Shown: positions 1 to 9,173 of the stretch, piece after piece
Position numbering within the stretch: position 1 is the stretch's first letter
How the letters are laid out: every line of letters starts with the position of its first letter
Source: an uncultured Oscillospiraceae bacterium
GTDB lineage: Bacteria > Bacillota > Clostridia > Oscillospirales > Oscillospiraceae
Assembly (NCBI GenBank): GCA_944385485.1
Contig: CALWXL010000001.1
Location: 1 to 64,000 of the forward strand
DNA length: 64,000 nt
Direction of reading: 5' to 3'
Translations under genes and position numbers: made by a program
The notes under the pieces: generated by a model
Databases searched by the model: none
Told to the model about the DNA's origin: nothing
The model's input: the letters and a program-made list of their open reading frames with translations, nothing else

Positions 1-25
1 GATCATTGTCAATATCGAAAGGCAG

Positions 26-2443
26 GTGGACACTGTGGAACTGCGTAAATTATTGGCCTCCGGTCAGCCCGTCTTGCTGGATGGAGCCATGGGCACCATG
101 CTGCAAGCCAAGGGTCTTCCCACCGGAGCCACCCCAGAACTGGTGGCCTTGGACCATCCTCAGTGGCTTTTGGACATTCACAAAGCCTATTTGGATGCAG
201 GTAGCCAAATCATATATGCCAACACCTTTGGTGCCAACCGGGAAAAACTGGCTCATTGCGGAGCAACGGTGGAGGAGGTAGTCCATGCCGCCGTATCACT
301 GGCTCGGGAGGCCGCCCAGGGCAGGGGACTGGTGGCGTTGGACATCGGACCCATCGGTCAGCTTCTCCAGCCCACGGGAACCTTGGAGTTTGAAGAAGCT
401 GTAGATATCTTTGCGCAAATCGTTCGAGCCGGCGTAGCCGCAGGTGCCGATTTGGCCGTCATTGAGACTATGACCGATTTGCAGGAGGCTCGAGCTGCAC
501 TGCTGGCTGTCAAAGAGAACAGTTCTCTGCCCGTCATGGTTACCTTGACCTATGAAGCTACCGGGCGTACATTCCTGGGTTGCCGTCCTGCCTGTGCCGC
601 TCTCACCTTAGAAGGGATGGGGGCAGATGCCATCGGCATTAACTGCTCCCTGGGTCCCCGAGAAATGCCTCCTCTGGTGGAAGAACTGATTGCGTGGACC
701 ACTCTACCTGTGGTGCTCAAGCCCAATGCGGGATTGCCGCACCCGGACGGCTCCGGCTACGACATTACTCCGGAAGAGTTCGCACAAAGTCTGGCCGCCT
801 GTGCCCAGCTTGGTGTTCAAGTGTTTGGTGGATGCTGCGGCACCACTCCGGAATACATCAAACTGCTCCGTGACGCACTGTCCCAGACTCATGTGTGTTC
901 TGTGCCTCGGCATGTACCCGCCGCCGTATGCAGCGCCACAAAGGTCGTACCCATTGACCGGGTACGTGTCATCGGAGAACGTATCAACCCCACCGGAAAA
1001 AAGTTGATGAAAGAAGCCCTTCGCCGCGGCGATGTGGACTACATGCTGGGCCAAGCTCTGGAGCAGGTAGAGGCTGGAGCGGACATTCTGGATGTCAACG
1101 TGGGCTTGCCGGATATCAACGAAGAGGAAATGATGGAGGCAGCCGTGAAGGCCATTCAAGGCGTCACCGACGCCCCGTTGCAGTTGGACTCCACAGACCC
1201 AGTCGTTCTTTCCAAAGCCCTGCGCATCTACTGCGGGAAAGCCATTGTCAACTCGGTGAATGGCGAGGACGCTACCAGTAGCCGCATCTTGCCTCTGGTG
1301 AAAAAATATGGCGCTGCCGTGGTGGGCCTCACCCTGGATGAACGGGGCATTCCCCAAAGCGCAGACCAGCGGGTGGACATTGCCCGCCACATTCTAGCCC
1401 AAGCCCAGGAGCATGGCATTGACAAAGAAAATGTATACATCGATTGCCTGACCCTCACGGTGTCCGCTGAACCCACCGGAGCGGTACAGACCCTCACTGC
1501 CCTGAAGCAGGTGAAAGAGGAGCTTGGGCTTAAGACAGTGTTGGGTGTATCCAACATTTCCTTTGGTCTTCCTGCCCGTGGTCTGGTCAACCAAAACTTT
1601 CTCACCATGGCCATGGCCGCAGGGCTGGACCTTCCCATCATCAACCCCAACGTGGATGCCATGATGGCAGCAGTGCGTTGCTACCATCTGCTGACTACGG
1701 TAGACGAACATGCCGCCGACTTTATCACCGCCTATGGCAATGCCACCGTGTCCACCTCCATCACCACCAACACTCCAGCCGCTACATCGGCAGTCTCTTC
1801 TGGTACTCGCAGCTTAGAAGAGGCCGTGCAGGCAGGGTTGAAAGCGGAGGCTGCTGCCGCAACCCAGGCTCTTTTGGCAGAGCGCCAGCCCATGGACATC
1901 GTCAACGAAATGCTCATCCCAGCGCTGGATCGTGTGGGTGCAGATTTCGAACAAAACAAGGTATTTCTACCCCAGCTTATTCAGTCTGCAGGAGCTGCAC
2001 AAGCTGCCTTCGACGTCATCCGCCAGCAAATGGCCTCCGGTGGCCAGGACCAGGTGAACCGGGGCACCATCGTGGTGGCCACTGTCAAGGGGGATATCCA
2101 CGACATCGGCAAAAACATCGTCAAGGTGCTTTTGGAGAACTACGGCTATACGGTGATCGATTTGGGCCGGGACGTAGACCCTCAGAAGGTGGTGGAAGCC
2201 ACCCGTCAACACCATGCGCCTTTGGTGGGGCTCTCCGCTCTCATGACCACCACAGTCAAAAGCATGGAGGAGACCATCGCTCAGCTTCGGCAAGCCGGGC
2301 TGCCCTGCAAGGTAATGGTGGGCGGAGCAGTGCTGACTCCTGAATATGCCCGCCAGATCGGAGCAGATTTCTACGCCAAAGACGCCAAGGACTCCGCTGA
2401 CATCGCCAAACGGGTATTTTCCCAATTGGAAAGCGCAGTGTGA
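26..2443 (+). CDS. metH: Cobalamin-dependent homocysteine S-methyltransferase (MetH-type, no reactivation domain)
   Basis: Transfers the methyl group of methyltetrahydrofolate via cobalamin to homocysteine, giving methionine. Domains in order: homocysteine-binding barrel (residues about 10-290) with the zinc ligands C207, C270 and C271 in NCS and GGCCGTTPE; pterin-binding barrel from about 310 (VIGERINPTGKK) to 570; helical B12 cap 590-670; B12-binding Rossmann domain from 680 with DIHDIGKN (H692 is the expected cobalt ligand). At about 805 residues it lacks the C-terminal SAM-dependent reactivation domain of E. coli MetH, as is usual for clostridial forms. The GTG at 26 is used here; a second in-frame GTG at 35 follows AGGTGG at a better distance and may be the true start. 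The window begins 25 bases upstream, so its promoter is not visible. Confidence 0.93.
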   Translation: MDTVELRKLLASGQPVLLDGAMGTMLQAKGLPTGATPELVALDHPQWLLDIHKAYLDAGSQIIYANTFGANREKLAHCGATVEEVVHAAVSLAREAAQGRGLVALDIGPIGQLLQPTGTLEFEEAVDIFAQIVRAGVAAGADLAVIETMTDLQEARAALLAVKENSSLPVMVTLTYEATGRTFLGCRPACAALTLEGMGADAIGINCSLGPREMPPLVEELIAWTTLPVVLKPNAGLPHPDGSGYDITPEEFAQSLAACAQLGVQVFGGCCGTTPEYIKLLRDALSQTHVCSVPRHVPAAVCSATKVVPIDRVRVIGERINPTGKKLMKEALRRGDVDYMLGQALEQVEAGADILDVNVGLPDINEEEMMEAAVKAIQGVTDAPLQLDSTDPVVLSKALRIYCGKAIVNSVNGEDATSSRILPLVKKYGAAVVGLTLDERGIPQSADQRVDIARHILAQAQEHGIDKENVYIDCLTLTVSAEPTGAVQTLTALKQVKEELGLKTVLGVSNISFGLPARGLVNQNFLTMAMAAGLDLPIINPNVDAMMAAVRCYHLLTTVDEHAADFITAYGNATVSTSITTNTPAATSAVSSGTRSLEEAVQAGLKAEAAAATQALLAERQPMDIVNEMLIPALDRVGADFEQNKVFLPQLIQSAGAAQAAFDVIRQQMASGGQDQVNRGTIVVATVKGDIHDIGKNIVKVLLENYGYTVIDLGRDVDPQKVVEATRQHHAPLVGLSALMTTTVKSMEETIAQLRQAGLPCKVMVGGAVLTPEYARQIGADFYAKDAKDSADIAKRVFSQLESAV

Positions 2444-2509
2444 TTTGGTCACAGAACCACAGGTAGAATCATAGTATGATACCCTCATCAAACATTGGGA
2501 GGCTCATCA

Positions 2510-2716
2510 ATGATGATTCCAGCTAAGCGAAAAGCTGTCGTGGAGCATGCTCTTTGCGTAGCCTGTGGCTGCTGTGTAAAAGTATGCCCTCTGTCCGCCA
2601 TTTCCGTTTATCACGGGCACTATGCCCAAGTGGACCCAACCCGTTGCGTGGGGTGCGGCAAATGCATGAAAGAATGTCCCGCTTCCGTCATCCACGTGGA
2701 GGAGGTGGCTCAATGA
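2510..2716 (+). CDS. Small 2[4Fe-4S] ferredoxin
   Basis: A 68-residue electron carrier with two complete four-cysteine motifs, CVACGCCVKVCP and CVGCGKCMKECP, typical of clostridial-type ferredoxins. The start is the first of two adjacent ATGs, 7 bases after GGGAGG. Its stop overlaps the ATG of the next gene (ATGA), so the two are translationally coupled. It probably passes electrons to or from the NapH-like membrane protein that follows. The redox partner and pathway cannot be read from the sequence. Confidence 0.9.
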   Translation: MMIPAKRKAVVEHALCVACGCCVKVCPLSAISVYHGHYAQVDPTRCVGCGKCMKECPASVIHVEEVAQ

Positions 2717-3294
2717 AGAAAAAGCACTGGTATGATTATCTCTGGATTGTGTCCGCAGCTTACCTCATTCTAGGTTTTTTCAACATTCTCTTTGCCTGGC
2801 TTGGGCTGCTGTGTTTTTTCATTCCACTGATCCTCTCTGTGGTCACCGGCCAGAAAAGCTACTGCAACCGCTACTGCGGGCGTGGGCAGCTGTTCTCCCT
2901 GTTGGGTGGACGGTTCGGCCTGTCTCGCCGTCATGATATTCCCAAGTGGATGAAGAGCAAGGGATTTCGTTATGGATTCCTGGTATTTTTCTTCGTGATG
3001 TTCTTTCTCATGCTGTGGAATACGTATCTGGTATTTGCTGGGGCCCAGTCTCTTTCCCAGGTTGTCACTTTGTTGTGGACATTCCGCTTGCCCTGGCAGT
3101 GGGCCTACCACGGAACTCTCTTTTCTCCTGGAGTAGCCCAGTTTGCCTTTGGGTTTTACAGCGTTATGCTTACCTCCACCGTGCTGGGGCTGGTCACCAT
3201 GGTACTCTTCAAGCCTCGATCCTGGTGCGTATACTGCCCCATGGGCACCATGACGCAACTCATTTGCAAAGCCAAGCACCACACAGATAGCTGA
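2713..3294 (+). CDS. NapH/NosR-like polytopic membrane protein with cysteine motifs
   Basis: A 193-residue membrane protein with four to five hydrophobic segments (around residues 9-45, 90-115, 120-140 and 150-180). It has two cysteine clusters: CNRYCGRGQ after the first hairpin and CVYCPMG near the C-terminus. That is the layout of the 4Fe-4S membrane proteins of the NapH/NosR/CcoG group, shortened and without the extra ferredoxin domain. The missing ferredoxin domain is instead encoded by the gene immediately upstream, with a 4-base overlap, so the pair likely forms one membrane electron-transfer module. A Crp/Fnr gene is convergent downstream. Confidence 0.75.
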   Translation: MKKKHWYDYLWIVSAAYLILGFFNILFAWLGLLCFFIPLILSVVTGQKSYCNRYCGRGQLFSLLGGRFGLSRRHDIPKWMKSKGFRYGFLVFFFVMFFLMLWNTYLVFAGAQSLSQVVTLLWTFRLPWQWAYHGTLFSPGVAQFAFGFYSVMLTSTVLGLVTMVLFKPRSWCVYCPMGTMTQLICKAKHHTDS

Positions 3295-3332
3295 AAGACG
3301 GCTGCTATTCTTTTGGATAGCAGCCGTCTTTT
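3295..3332. terminator. Bidirectional rho-independent terminator
   Basis: A 14-bp perfect stem (AAGACGGCTGCTAT and its complement) with an 8-base loop, directly after the stop of the NapH-like gene and overlapping the stop of the convergent Crp/Fnr gene. The T-run on the plus strand and A-run on the left arm let it serve both. Confidence 0.9.
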
Positions 3333-3990
3333 AAGCTTCACTTCGTTGTTTTAAGGCGGGCAGGTCTACCAGATCCACGGCGCCACGAGAGAGAGACACC
3401 AGGCCCTCTTGTTGAAAATAGCGCAGCATTCGGGTCACAACCTCCCGAGCGGTTCCCATGTGGTTGGCAATTTTCTCATGGGTCATCTCTAGATGGGTGG
3501 TGCCCTCCAAAACGCTCTCCTGGATCAAAAAGTCAGCCAGTCGTTTGTCAAAGCTCCGCCACATGACCTGTTCCATCAGCCACATCACCTCGGAAAACCG
3601 GGTGCTCATCAACTCATTGGTATAATTGGCCACCGCCGCCGACTCCTCCATAAGCGTCTTATAGACATCCGGAGGAATGACCCAGAATTCCGCATCCTTT
3701 TCCACCTGGATTTGAATGTCAAACTGAATGCTTTGGAGCATACAGGATGCAGAAAATAGGCACATATCTCGCTCAAAGAGACGATACAAGGTGATCTCAC
3801 GCCCTTCTGACGAGAGAATATAGCCGCGTAGCTGCCCGCTGCACACCAACAGAAGCCCAAGGCAATCCGCAGAACCGTTGTGCAAAATTGCACCCTTTTC
3901 CGCACGGGAATATCGCGCTGCTTGCTCCAAACGTTGCTGTTGGGCAGGGGTCAGCTGCTCCCAGATGGGGAAATATTCTGAAATCTTCAT
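3331..3990 (-). CDS. Crp/Fnr-family transcriptional regulator
   Basis: A 219-residue regulator with an N-terminal cyclic-nucleotide-binding-like barrel (residues about 1-120), a dimerisation helix, and a C-terminal winged helix whose recognition segment reads HEKIANHMGTAREVVTRML. It lacks the N-terminal cysteine cluster of oxygen-sensing Fnr. Two cysteines in the barrel (CLFSASC) resemble those in Crp-type regulators often found beside Fe-S or redox genes, which suggests redox control; that is an inference. It converges on the ferredoxin/NapH-like pair and is a plausible regulator of it. Confidence 0.88.
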   Translation of the reverse strand: MKISEYFPIWEQLTPAQQQRLEQAARYSRAEKGAILHNGSADCLGLLLVCSGQLRGYILSSEGREITLYRLFERDMCLFSASCMLQSIQFDIQIQVEKDAEFWVIPPDVYKTLMEESAAVANYTNELMSTRFSEVMWLMEQVMWRSFDKRLADFLIQESVLEGTTHLEMTHEKIANHMGTAREVVTRMLRYFQQEGLVSLSRGAVDLVDLPALKQRSEA

Positions 3991-4002
3991 ATTATCACCC
4001 GA

Positions 4003-5988
4003 TTACCGTTTCCCGGTACGCTTTTTACGGGAATTGCTAGGCTTTGCCACAGCCCATCCGGCCTTTTTCTTGTGGGACTGCTCCTTGGGTTGGGCGGGTC
4101 TGGCGGTACCAGGCTTTCCTTTGGTTTTTGGCTTCTCTTTGGAACCGGAAGTGTGATGTGCGTTTTGTCCAGACTTTTTCCCCGCCCATTGCCTTCCTTT
4201 TGGCCGGATGAGGCAATGTTTGTCATAGCCAATCAGATCCTCACGCCCGGCCTGCACCAGAGCCTCATGAACCAACATATAGTTCTTGGGATTACGGTAC
4301 TGAATGAGAGCCCGCTGCATGGCTTTTTCATGGGGATTGGTGGGAACATACACCGGCTTCATGGTACGGGGATCCAAGCCCGTATAATACATGGCGGTGG
4401 ACAGGGTAGAGGGAGTGGGGTAGAAGTCCTGCACCTGCTCTGGCATATATCCCAAATCCCGGAGGTACTCAGCCAGAGCCACCGCCTCTTTCAGCGTGGA
4501 GCCGGGATGCGAGGACATCAGGTAAGGTACCACAAACTGCTTAAGGCCAAATTGCTCGTTGAGCCGCTTGTACTTGGCCAAGAACTTGTCATAGACTGCT
4601 CGGGGCGGCTTTCCCATCTTCTCCAACACCGGATCTGCGATGTGCTCTGGGGCCACCTTCAGCTGCCCGGATACGTGGTACTGCACCAACTCTTTGAAAA
4701 AGGTATCGTCCGAGTCTGCCAACAGATAATCAAAGCGAATTCCGGAACGAATGAATACCTTTTTCACCCCAGGAATGCTGCGCAGCTTGCGCAGTAGGGA
4801 CAGGTAATCTCGATGGTCCGCCACCAAGTTCTTACACGGGCGGGGGAAGAGGCACTGCTGGGTGGGACACACGCCCTTGGTCATCTGTTTTTGACAGGAG
4901 GGGTGGCGGAAATTGGCGGTAGGCCCGCCCACATCGTGGATGTACCCCTTGAAGTCGGGTTCCCACACCATCTGCTGGGCCTCGGCCAGAATGGACTCAT
5001 GGCTTCGGGTCTGGACGATACGCCCCTGGTGGAAGGTAAGGGCGCAGAAGCTGCACCCGCCAAAGCATCCACGACAGGAGACCAAGCTAAAGCGCACCTC
5101 CTCGATGGCCGGCACGCCTCCCGCCGCCTCGTAGGAAGGATGATAGGTGCGCATGTAGGGAAGTCCATACACCCGGTCCATCTCCGACTGGCTCAAAGGC
5201 TTCTGGGCGGGATTTTGAATGACGTATTCCTTGGGTCCATAGGGTTCCACCAAGGTTTTCCCGGAAAAGGGATCGGTGTTGCAATACTGGGTATAGAAGC
5301 TCTGGGCGTATTTGCGCTTGTCTTCGCACAGCTCCTGATAGGAAGGAAGGGTAATATATGGCACCATCAGATCCACCTGCGTAGCCCGGTATACCGTGCC
5401 GTCCACGAAAGTGATGTCCTTGGGCTTGAGCCCACTGTCCAATGCGTCCGCTACCTCCACCACAGATCGCTCACCCATGCCGTACATCAACAGGTCCGCC
5501 TGGCTGTCCAGCAAAATGGATCGTTTAAGCTTGTCCGACCAGTAGTCGTAGTGTGCCATCCGCCGCAAGCTGGCCTCGATGCCACCGATGAGGATGGGAA
5601 TATCTTTGTACACACGGCGGATTAGGTTGCAGTAGACCACCGTGGCATAATCCGGGCGTTTTCCGATGACACCACCAGGTGTAAAGGCATCCATCTTACG
5701 GTGTTTCTTGGACACACTATAATGGTTGACCATGGAATCCATGTTTCCTCCTGTGACCAGGAACCCCAGGCGAGGCCGTCCCAGAATGGTAATAGACTGA
5801 GGATTTTTCCAGTCCGGCTGGGAGATGATTCCCACCCTATAACCTGCCGCCTCCAGCACACGGCTGATGATGGCATGGCCAAAAGAGGGATGATCCACAT
5901 AGGCATCCCCAATGACATAGACAAAGTCACATTCGTCCCATCCACGCCGCTCCATGTCCGCTTTGGAAATTGGCAAAAAGTCACGCAT
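4003..5988 (-). CDS. ygiQ: YgiQ-family radical SAM protein (UPF0313)
   Basis: A 661-residue member of the YgiQ family: an N-terminal domain of about 290 residues, the radical SAM motif CFGGCSFC (C308, C312, C315), a SAM barrel, and a basic, low-complexity Lys/Pro/Gly-rich tail over the last 55 residues. The reaction of this family is not established. Length and N-terminus ([12 protein letters not shown]) fit the family well. AAGGAGG lies 7-8 bases before the ATG. It stands alone, between the two Crp/Fnr genes on the same strand. Confidence 0.93.
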   Translation of the reverse strand: MRDFLPISKADMERRGWDECDFVYVIGDAYVDHPSFGHAIISRVLEAAGYRVGIISQPDWKNPQSITILGRPRLGFLVTGGNMDSMVNHYSVSKKHRKMDAFTPGGVIGKRPDYATVVYCNLIRRVYKDIPILIGGIEASLRRMAHYDYWSDKLKRSILLDSQADLLMYGMGERSVVEVADALDSGLKPKDITFVDGTVYRATQVDLMVPYITLPSYQELCEDKRKYAQSFYTQYCNTDPFSGKTLVEPYGPKEYVIQNPAQKPLSQSEMDRVYGLPYMRTYHPSYEAAGGVPAIEEVRFSLVSCRGCFGGCSFCALTFHQGRIVQTRSHESILAEAQQMVWEPDFKGYIHDVGGPTANFRHPSCQKQMTKGVCPTQQCLFPRPCKNLVADHRDYLSLLRKLRSIPGVKKVFIRSGIRFDYLLADSDDTFFKELVQYHVSGQLKVAPEHIADPVLEKMGKPPRAVYDKFLAKYKRLNEQFGLKQFVVPYLMSSHPGSTLKEAVALAEYLRDLGYMPEQVQDFYPTPSTLSTAMYYTGLDPRTMKPVYVPTNPHEKAMQRALIQYRNPKNYMLVHEALVQAGREDLIGYDKHCLIRPKGRQWAGKKSGQNAHHTSGSKEKPKTKGKPGTARPAQPKEQSHKKKAGWAVAKPSNSRKKRTGKR

Positions 5989-6085
5989 GTTGCGTCCTCC
6001 TTAACTTCGACCATAATAACCTTTTTATTCTAAACGAAAATAGTTGTTATGGCAATGTATTTTTCACCCTTCCTGTGATGCAGAA

Positions 6086-6760
6086 TCACAGAGCATCTGG
6101 CGTGTCCACCAGCAGCACAAACTGTCTGCCCTCCACCTGCAAAAGACCATCCCGCTGCATTTTACTCAGTTCATTGGACAGCGCACTGCGCTCCACATTG
6201 AGGTAGTCAGCCAGCTGCTGGCGATTGAAGGGAATCTGGAAGGAGGCTCCATGCTGTCGTTTCGCCTGGTCGGACAGATAAGTTAAAAGCCGTCCCCGTA
6301 TGGTTTTCGCTGTGGTACACGCAATTTTTCTGGATAGGGCCAGGTTTTTCTCCGCAGAGATCATCAGCAGGTTTTCCACCAGTTTTTGATGAAAGGCACA
6401 TCCATGGCTGCATATTCGCAACATGCGGGGCGTCTCCAGAAACAAAACGGTACTTGGCTGCTCTGCCACAACACTCACCATCAAAGGCTCATGGGGGACA
6501 CAGGCATAGGTCTCCGCAAACATCTGACCCGGTTGCAAGGTAGAGAGAATACTGGTGTTCCCCCAAAAATCATCTCGTTGTATGCGGACGCTTCCGCTCA
6601 ATACCATACCCATGGCATTGACACAATCTCCGGCTTGATAGATCACTTGTCCCTTGACAAACGATTGTTTTCTGCCCCGAAGACAGTTGAGCATAGCAGA
6701 AATATCTCCCGGCTCCATACCTTGGAACAGTGGGGTGGTGGTCAAAAAGCTCAGGTCCAT
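6086..6760 (-). CDS. Crp/Fnr-family transcriptional regulator
   Basis: A 224-residue regulator with a cNMP-binding-like beta barrel (residues 10-120) and a winged-helix domain (NRQQLADYLNVERSALSNEL recognition region). The open frame extends 6 codons upstream, but the ATG at 6760 lies 6 bases after GGAGGG and is the better start. Similar proteins accompany nitrosative-stress (Hcp-type) genes in clostridia, but no such partner is next to it here. It is divergent from the VOC gene, 171 bases away, so it could control that promoter; no operator was identified. Confidence 0.86.
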   Translation of the reverse strand: MDLSFLTTTPLFQGMEPGDISAMLNCLRGRKQSFVKGQVIYQAGDCVNAMGMVLSGSVRIQRDDFWGNTSILSTLQPGQMFAETYACVPHEPLMVSVVAEQPSTVLFLETPRMLRICSHGCAFHQKLVENLLMISAEKNLALSRKIACTTAKTIRGRLLTYLSDQAKRQHGASFQIPFNRQQLADYLNVERSALSNELSKMQRDGLLQVEGRQFVLLVDTPDAL

Positions 6761-6866
6761 CCGGTTCCCTCCTGGCATTTATTTTCAATTCAAAAGAGAT
6801 TCATAACTGCGTACATAAAGGATTACGTCACCATTGTAAGGGCTGGCAGAAAATCCGTCAACCTTG

Positions 6867-6895
6867 TTGCAAGTCTTGGATGTGTCCAGTATAAT
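6867..6895 (+). promoter_or_regulatory. Sigma-A promoter of the VOC gene
   Basis: TTGCAA, a 17-base spacer and a perfect TATAAT, ending 36 bases before the ATG at 6932. Confidence 0.75.
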
Positions 6896-6931
6896 ATGGC
6901 ATGTCTATTTTACCTGGAGGAGTGACCCCCT

Positions 6932-7300
6932 ATGATTCAATTTCAGCATTTTAATTTCAATGTGCTGGATCTCAACAAAAGTTTGGAATTTTACCAGAAG
7001 GCTTTGGACCTCAGGCCCATGCGGGAGCACCTGGCTCAGGACGGATCCTTCAAGTTGGTTTACTTGGGTGATGGCCTCACCGACTTTAACTTGGAGCTGA
7101 CCTGGCTGCGAGATCGCACCGAACCCTACAATTTGGGCGAATGCGAGTTTCACCTGGCCTTCGTGACCGACGATTATGACGGCTTTCACGCCCGTCACCA
7201 AGAGATGGGATGCATCTGTTATGAAAACCCGGACATGGGCATCTACTTCATCTCTGACCCGGATGGATACTGGATTGAGATCGTCCCCAGCAAGCTGTAA
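6932..7300 (+). CDS. VOC-family (glyoxalase I-like) metalloprotein
   Basis: A 122-residue protein with two beta-alpha-beta-beta-beta repeats of the vicinal oxygen chelate fold. All four residues that bind the metal in glyoxalase I are in place: H6, E55, H74 and E116. A lactoylglutathione lyase or related glyoxalase/epimerase activity is therefore possible, although many small VOC proteins act on other substrates. GGAGG precedes the ATG. It is monocistronic, with its own promoter and a strong terminator. Confidence 0.85.
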   Translation: MIQFQHFNFNVLDLNKSLEFYQKALDLRPMREHLAQDGSFKLVYLGDGLTDFNLELTWLRDRTEPYNLGECEFHLAFVTDDYDGFHARHQEMGCICYENPDMGIYFISDPDGYWIEIVPSKL

Positions 7301-7306
7301 GATACA

Positions 7307-7346
7307 CCCCCGACAAGAACCCTGTTCTTGTCGGGGGCGCTTTTTT
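7307..7346. terminator. Bidirectional terminator between VOC gene and cotJC 3' part
   Basis: A 14-bp stem (CCCCCGACAAGAAC and complement) with a 3-base loop followed by GCGC and six T. It closes the VOC gene on the plus strand and overlaps the end of the cotJC 3' part on the minus strand. Confidence 0.88.
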
Positions 7347-7767
7347 ACCGTTTCTGATCGAAGGCGGGGTTGGTCAGATAGATATTTTTCTGATCCATAC
7401 GCTCCTTGGCACGGTAGATTGCCTCGCCAAACCGTTGGAAGTGGACGATCTCCCGTTCCCGGAGGAACCGGATGACATCATTGACGTCCGGGTCATCCGA
7501 CATCCGAAGAATGTTATCATACGTCACGCGCGCCTTTTGCTCCGCAGCCATGTCCTCCGTCAAATCTGCAATCACGTCCCCCTTCACACCAATTCCAGCA
7601 GCGTTCCAGGGAGAGCCAGAGGCAGCCGTGGGGTATACCGCCGCCGTGTGGTCAATAAAGTAGGGGGCAAATCCACCTTCCCGCAGTTGCTCTTGGGTGA
7701 GGTTACGGGTTAACTGGTGGACAATGGTTCCGATCATCTCCAAGTGTCCCAACTCCTCTGTCCCTAC
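7345..7767 (-). CDS. cotJC: cotJC, 3' part (C-terminal 140 residues), separated from its 5' part by a 23.7-kb element
   Basis: Encodes the C-terminal two thirds of a CotJC/manganese-catalase-like spore coat protein, from VGTEELGHLEM onward. It holds the metal-ligand motifs EELGH, DMAAEQKAR and REREIVHFQRF, but no first-helix glutamate (GGPDGELG), which lies in the other half at 31409-31612. The frame stays open upstream to an ATG at 7839, but the 24 residues so encoded resemble nothing in the family and come from the inserted element. Joining codon GTA-GG at 31432-31428 to the G-ACA-GAG that follows 7763 restores a 200-residue CotJC with an intact VGTEELGH motif. On its own this half should be inactive. 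Confidence 0.9.
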   Translation of the reverse strand, partial: VGTEELGHLEMIGTIVHQLTRNLTQEQLREGGFAPYFIDHTAAVYPTAASGSPWNAAGIGVKGDVIADLTEDMAAEQKARVTYDNILRMSDDPDVNDVIRFLREREIVHFQRFGEAIYRAKERMDQKNIYLTNPAFDQKR

Positions 7768-7788
7768 AGAAGGGTTGAAATGACACCC
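7763..7788. repeat. Recombination (att) site at the left end of the element
   Basis: The core GTAGG (minus strand 7767-7763) is shared with the right end. The element-side arm, plus strand 7765-7788 (TACAGAAGGGTTGA, then AATGACACCC), is the inverted copy of 31404-31427 with a single mismatch. The host side continues as cotJC. Together this is what is expected of an attL/attR pair made by a serine recombinase. Confidence 0.85.
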
Positions 7789-7798
7789 CTGGAGGGCA

Positions 7799-7827
7799 TT
7801 GCCCAATCGCTTTCCCTGTGGTATTGT
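7799..7827 (+). promoter_or_regulatory. Possible promoter of bcp-yaaA
   Basis: TTGCCC, 17 bases, TATTGT, 37 bases before the bcp ATG. It lies just inside the left end of the element, so transcription of this pair does not depend on flanking DNA. Confidence 0.4.
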
Positions 7828-7864
7828 ATTGGTATTCACACCACACGTAAGGAGGTTTTACACC

Positions 7865-8335
7865 ATGTTGGAAGTGGGAATGAAAGCCCCTGATTTTGAA
7901 CTACCGGACAAAGAAGGAAACCTTGTCCATCTGTCCGATTTTCTGGGCAAAAAGGTGGTGCTCTATTTCTATCCCCGGGACAACACGCCTGGCTGCACCC
8001 GTCAGGCCTGTGCCTTTGCCCAACACAACGAGCAATTTGAAAACCAGGACGTGGTAGTCATTGGAATCAGCAAAGATTCTGTTGCCTCTCATTTGAAGTT
8101 TGCCCAAAAGAACGAGCTGCCCTTTCTTTTGCTCTCCGATCCTCAGCTGCAAGCCATTGAGGCCTATGGAGTCTGGCAGGAAAAGAAACTCTATGGTAAG
8201 GTAAGCATGGGGGTAGTACGCACCACCTACCTTATCGACGAGCGGGGAACCATCGAAAAAGTGATGCCTAAGGTCAAGCCCGATACCAATGCCGCTGAAA
8301 TTCTCAAATACTTGGCAGGAGAGACAACCCCATGA
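7865..8335 (+). CDS. bcp: Thioredoxin-dependent thiol peroxidase (Bcp/PrxQ-type peroxiredoxin)
   Basis: A 156-residue peroxiredoxin that reduces hydrogen peroxide and organic peroxides with electrons from thioredoxin. The signature DNTPGCTRQAC carries the peroxidatic cysteine and, five residues on, the resolving cysteine typical of the Bcp/PrxQ class. The start at 7865 follows AAGGAGG; an open frame upstream has no ribosome site and crosses the att site. It overlaps yaaA by 4 bases, giving a two-gene peroxide-defence operon at the left end of the element, next to the gene for a spore manganese-catalase-like protein. Confidence 0.92.
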   Translation: MLEVGMKAPDFELPDKEGNLVHLSDFLGKKVVLYFYPRDNTPGCTRQACAFAQHNEQFENQDVVVIGISKDSVASHLKFAQKNELPFLLLSDPQLQAIEAYGVWQEKKLYGKVSMGVVRTTYLIDERGTIEKVMPKVKPDTNAAEILKYLAGETTP

Positions 8336-9087
8336 AGATCATCATCTCCCCAGCTAAAAAAATGAACCCTGATGCAGATACTCTGCCCTGGAAGGAGCTT
8401 CCCATTTTCTTGTGCCAGACAGAGACATTGCTGGATGCATTGAAAAATATGTCCTACGACCAGCTCAAACAGCTCTGGAAGTGCAATGATCAAATCGCTG
8501 CGTTAAACGTGGATCGGCTGGAACACATGGATTTGCACCAGAACTTAACGCCTGCCATATTGGCCTACGAGGGCATTCAGTATCAATACATGGCCCCCAG
8601 CGTGTTCTCACAGGCGGAATATGACTACATCCAGGAGCATCTTCGCATCCTATCCGGATTTTATGGTGTGCTCAAACCCTTTGATGGAGTCACGCCCTAC
8701 CGCTTGGAAATGCAAGCAAAACTCCAGGTCGGGGCGAGCAAAGATCTGTACACGTACTGGGGAAGTCACTTGGCTCAGGCTCTCTCAGAAGAAACGGACT
8801 GCATCGTCAATCTGGCTTCCAAGGAGTATAGCAGTGCGGTTTCCAAGCACCTGCCGGATTCTGTCCGATTCATCACTTGCGTCTTTGGCGAGAAGAAAGA
8901 TGGAAAGGTAGTGGAGAAGGGGACTGCCTGCAAAATGGCACGTGGGGAAATGGTGCGGTTTTTGGCTCAGCACCACATCACAACTCCTGAGCAAATTTCA
9001 ACCTTTGATCACCTGAACTATCACTACGACAGCACCCGTTCCGATGCGCACACCTTTGTGTTTTTACGCCATCCCGGCGCAAAATGA
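8332..9087 (+). CDS. yaaA: Peroxide stress protein YaaA (DUF328/UPF0246)
   Basis: A 251-residue member of the YaaA family, recognised from MKIIISPAKKM at the N-terminus and YHYDSTRSD near the C-terminus. In E. coli YaaA limits intracellular free iron and DNA damage during peroxide stress. Length matches the family. It is coupled to bcp through an ATGA overlap, consistent with a shared oxidative-stress role. Confidence 0.92.
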   Translation: MKIIISPAKKMNPDADTLPWKELPIFLCQTETLLDALKNMSYDQLKQLWKCNDQIAALNVDRLEHMDLHQNLTPAILAYEGIQYQYMAPSVFSQAEYDYIQEHLRILSGFYGVLKPFDGVTPYRLEMQAKLQVGASKDLYTYWGSHLAQALSEETDCIVNLASKEYSSAVSKHLPDSVRFITCVFGEKKDGKVVEKGTACKMARGEMVRFLAQHHITTPEQISTFDHLNYHYDSTRSDAHTFVFLRHPGAK

Positions 9088-9094
9088 CATCATA

Positions 9095-9135
9095 AAAATG
9101 GCCGATTCCATTTACGGATGGGATCGGCCATTTTC
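9095..9135. terminator. Bidirectional terminator after yaaA
   Basis: AAAATGGCCGATTCCAT pairs with ATGGGATCGGCCATTTT around a short loop (one mismatch), with T and A runs on both sides. It closes yaaA and the convergent gene that ends at 9174. Confidence 0.85.
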
Positions 9136-9173
9136 TAATATTAGGAAGGGAAGGTGTATGTCCACCGGCTCAT

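Noticed and set aside
7768..7839. Independent start for the cotJC 3' part at 7839
   Set aside because: The 24 residues upstream of the family match come from element DNA, have no ribosome site and break the catalase fold.
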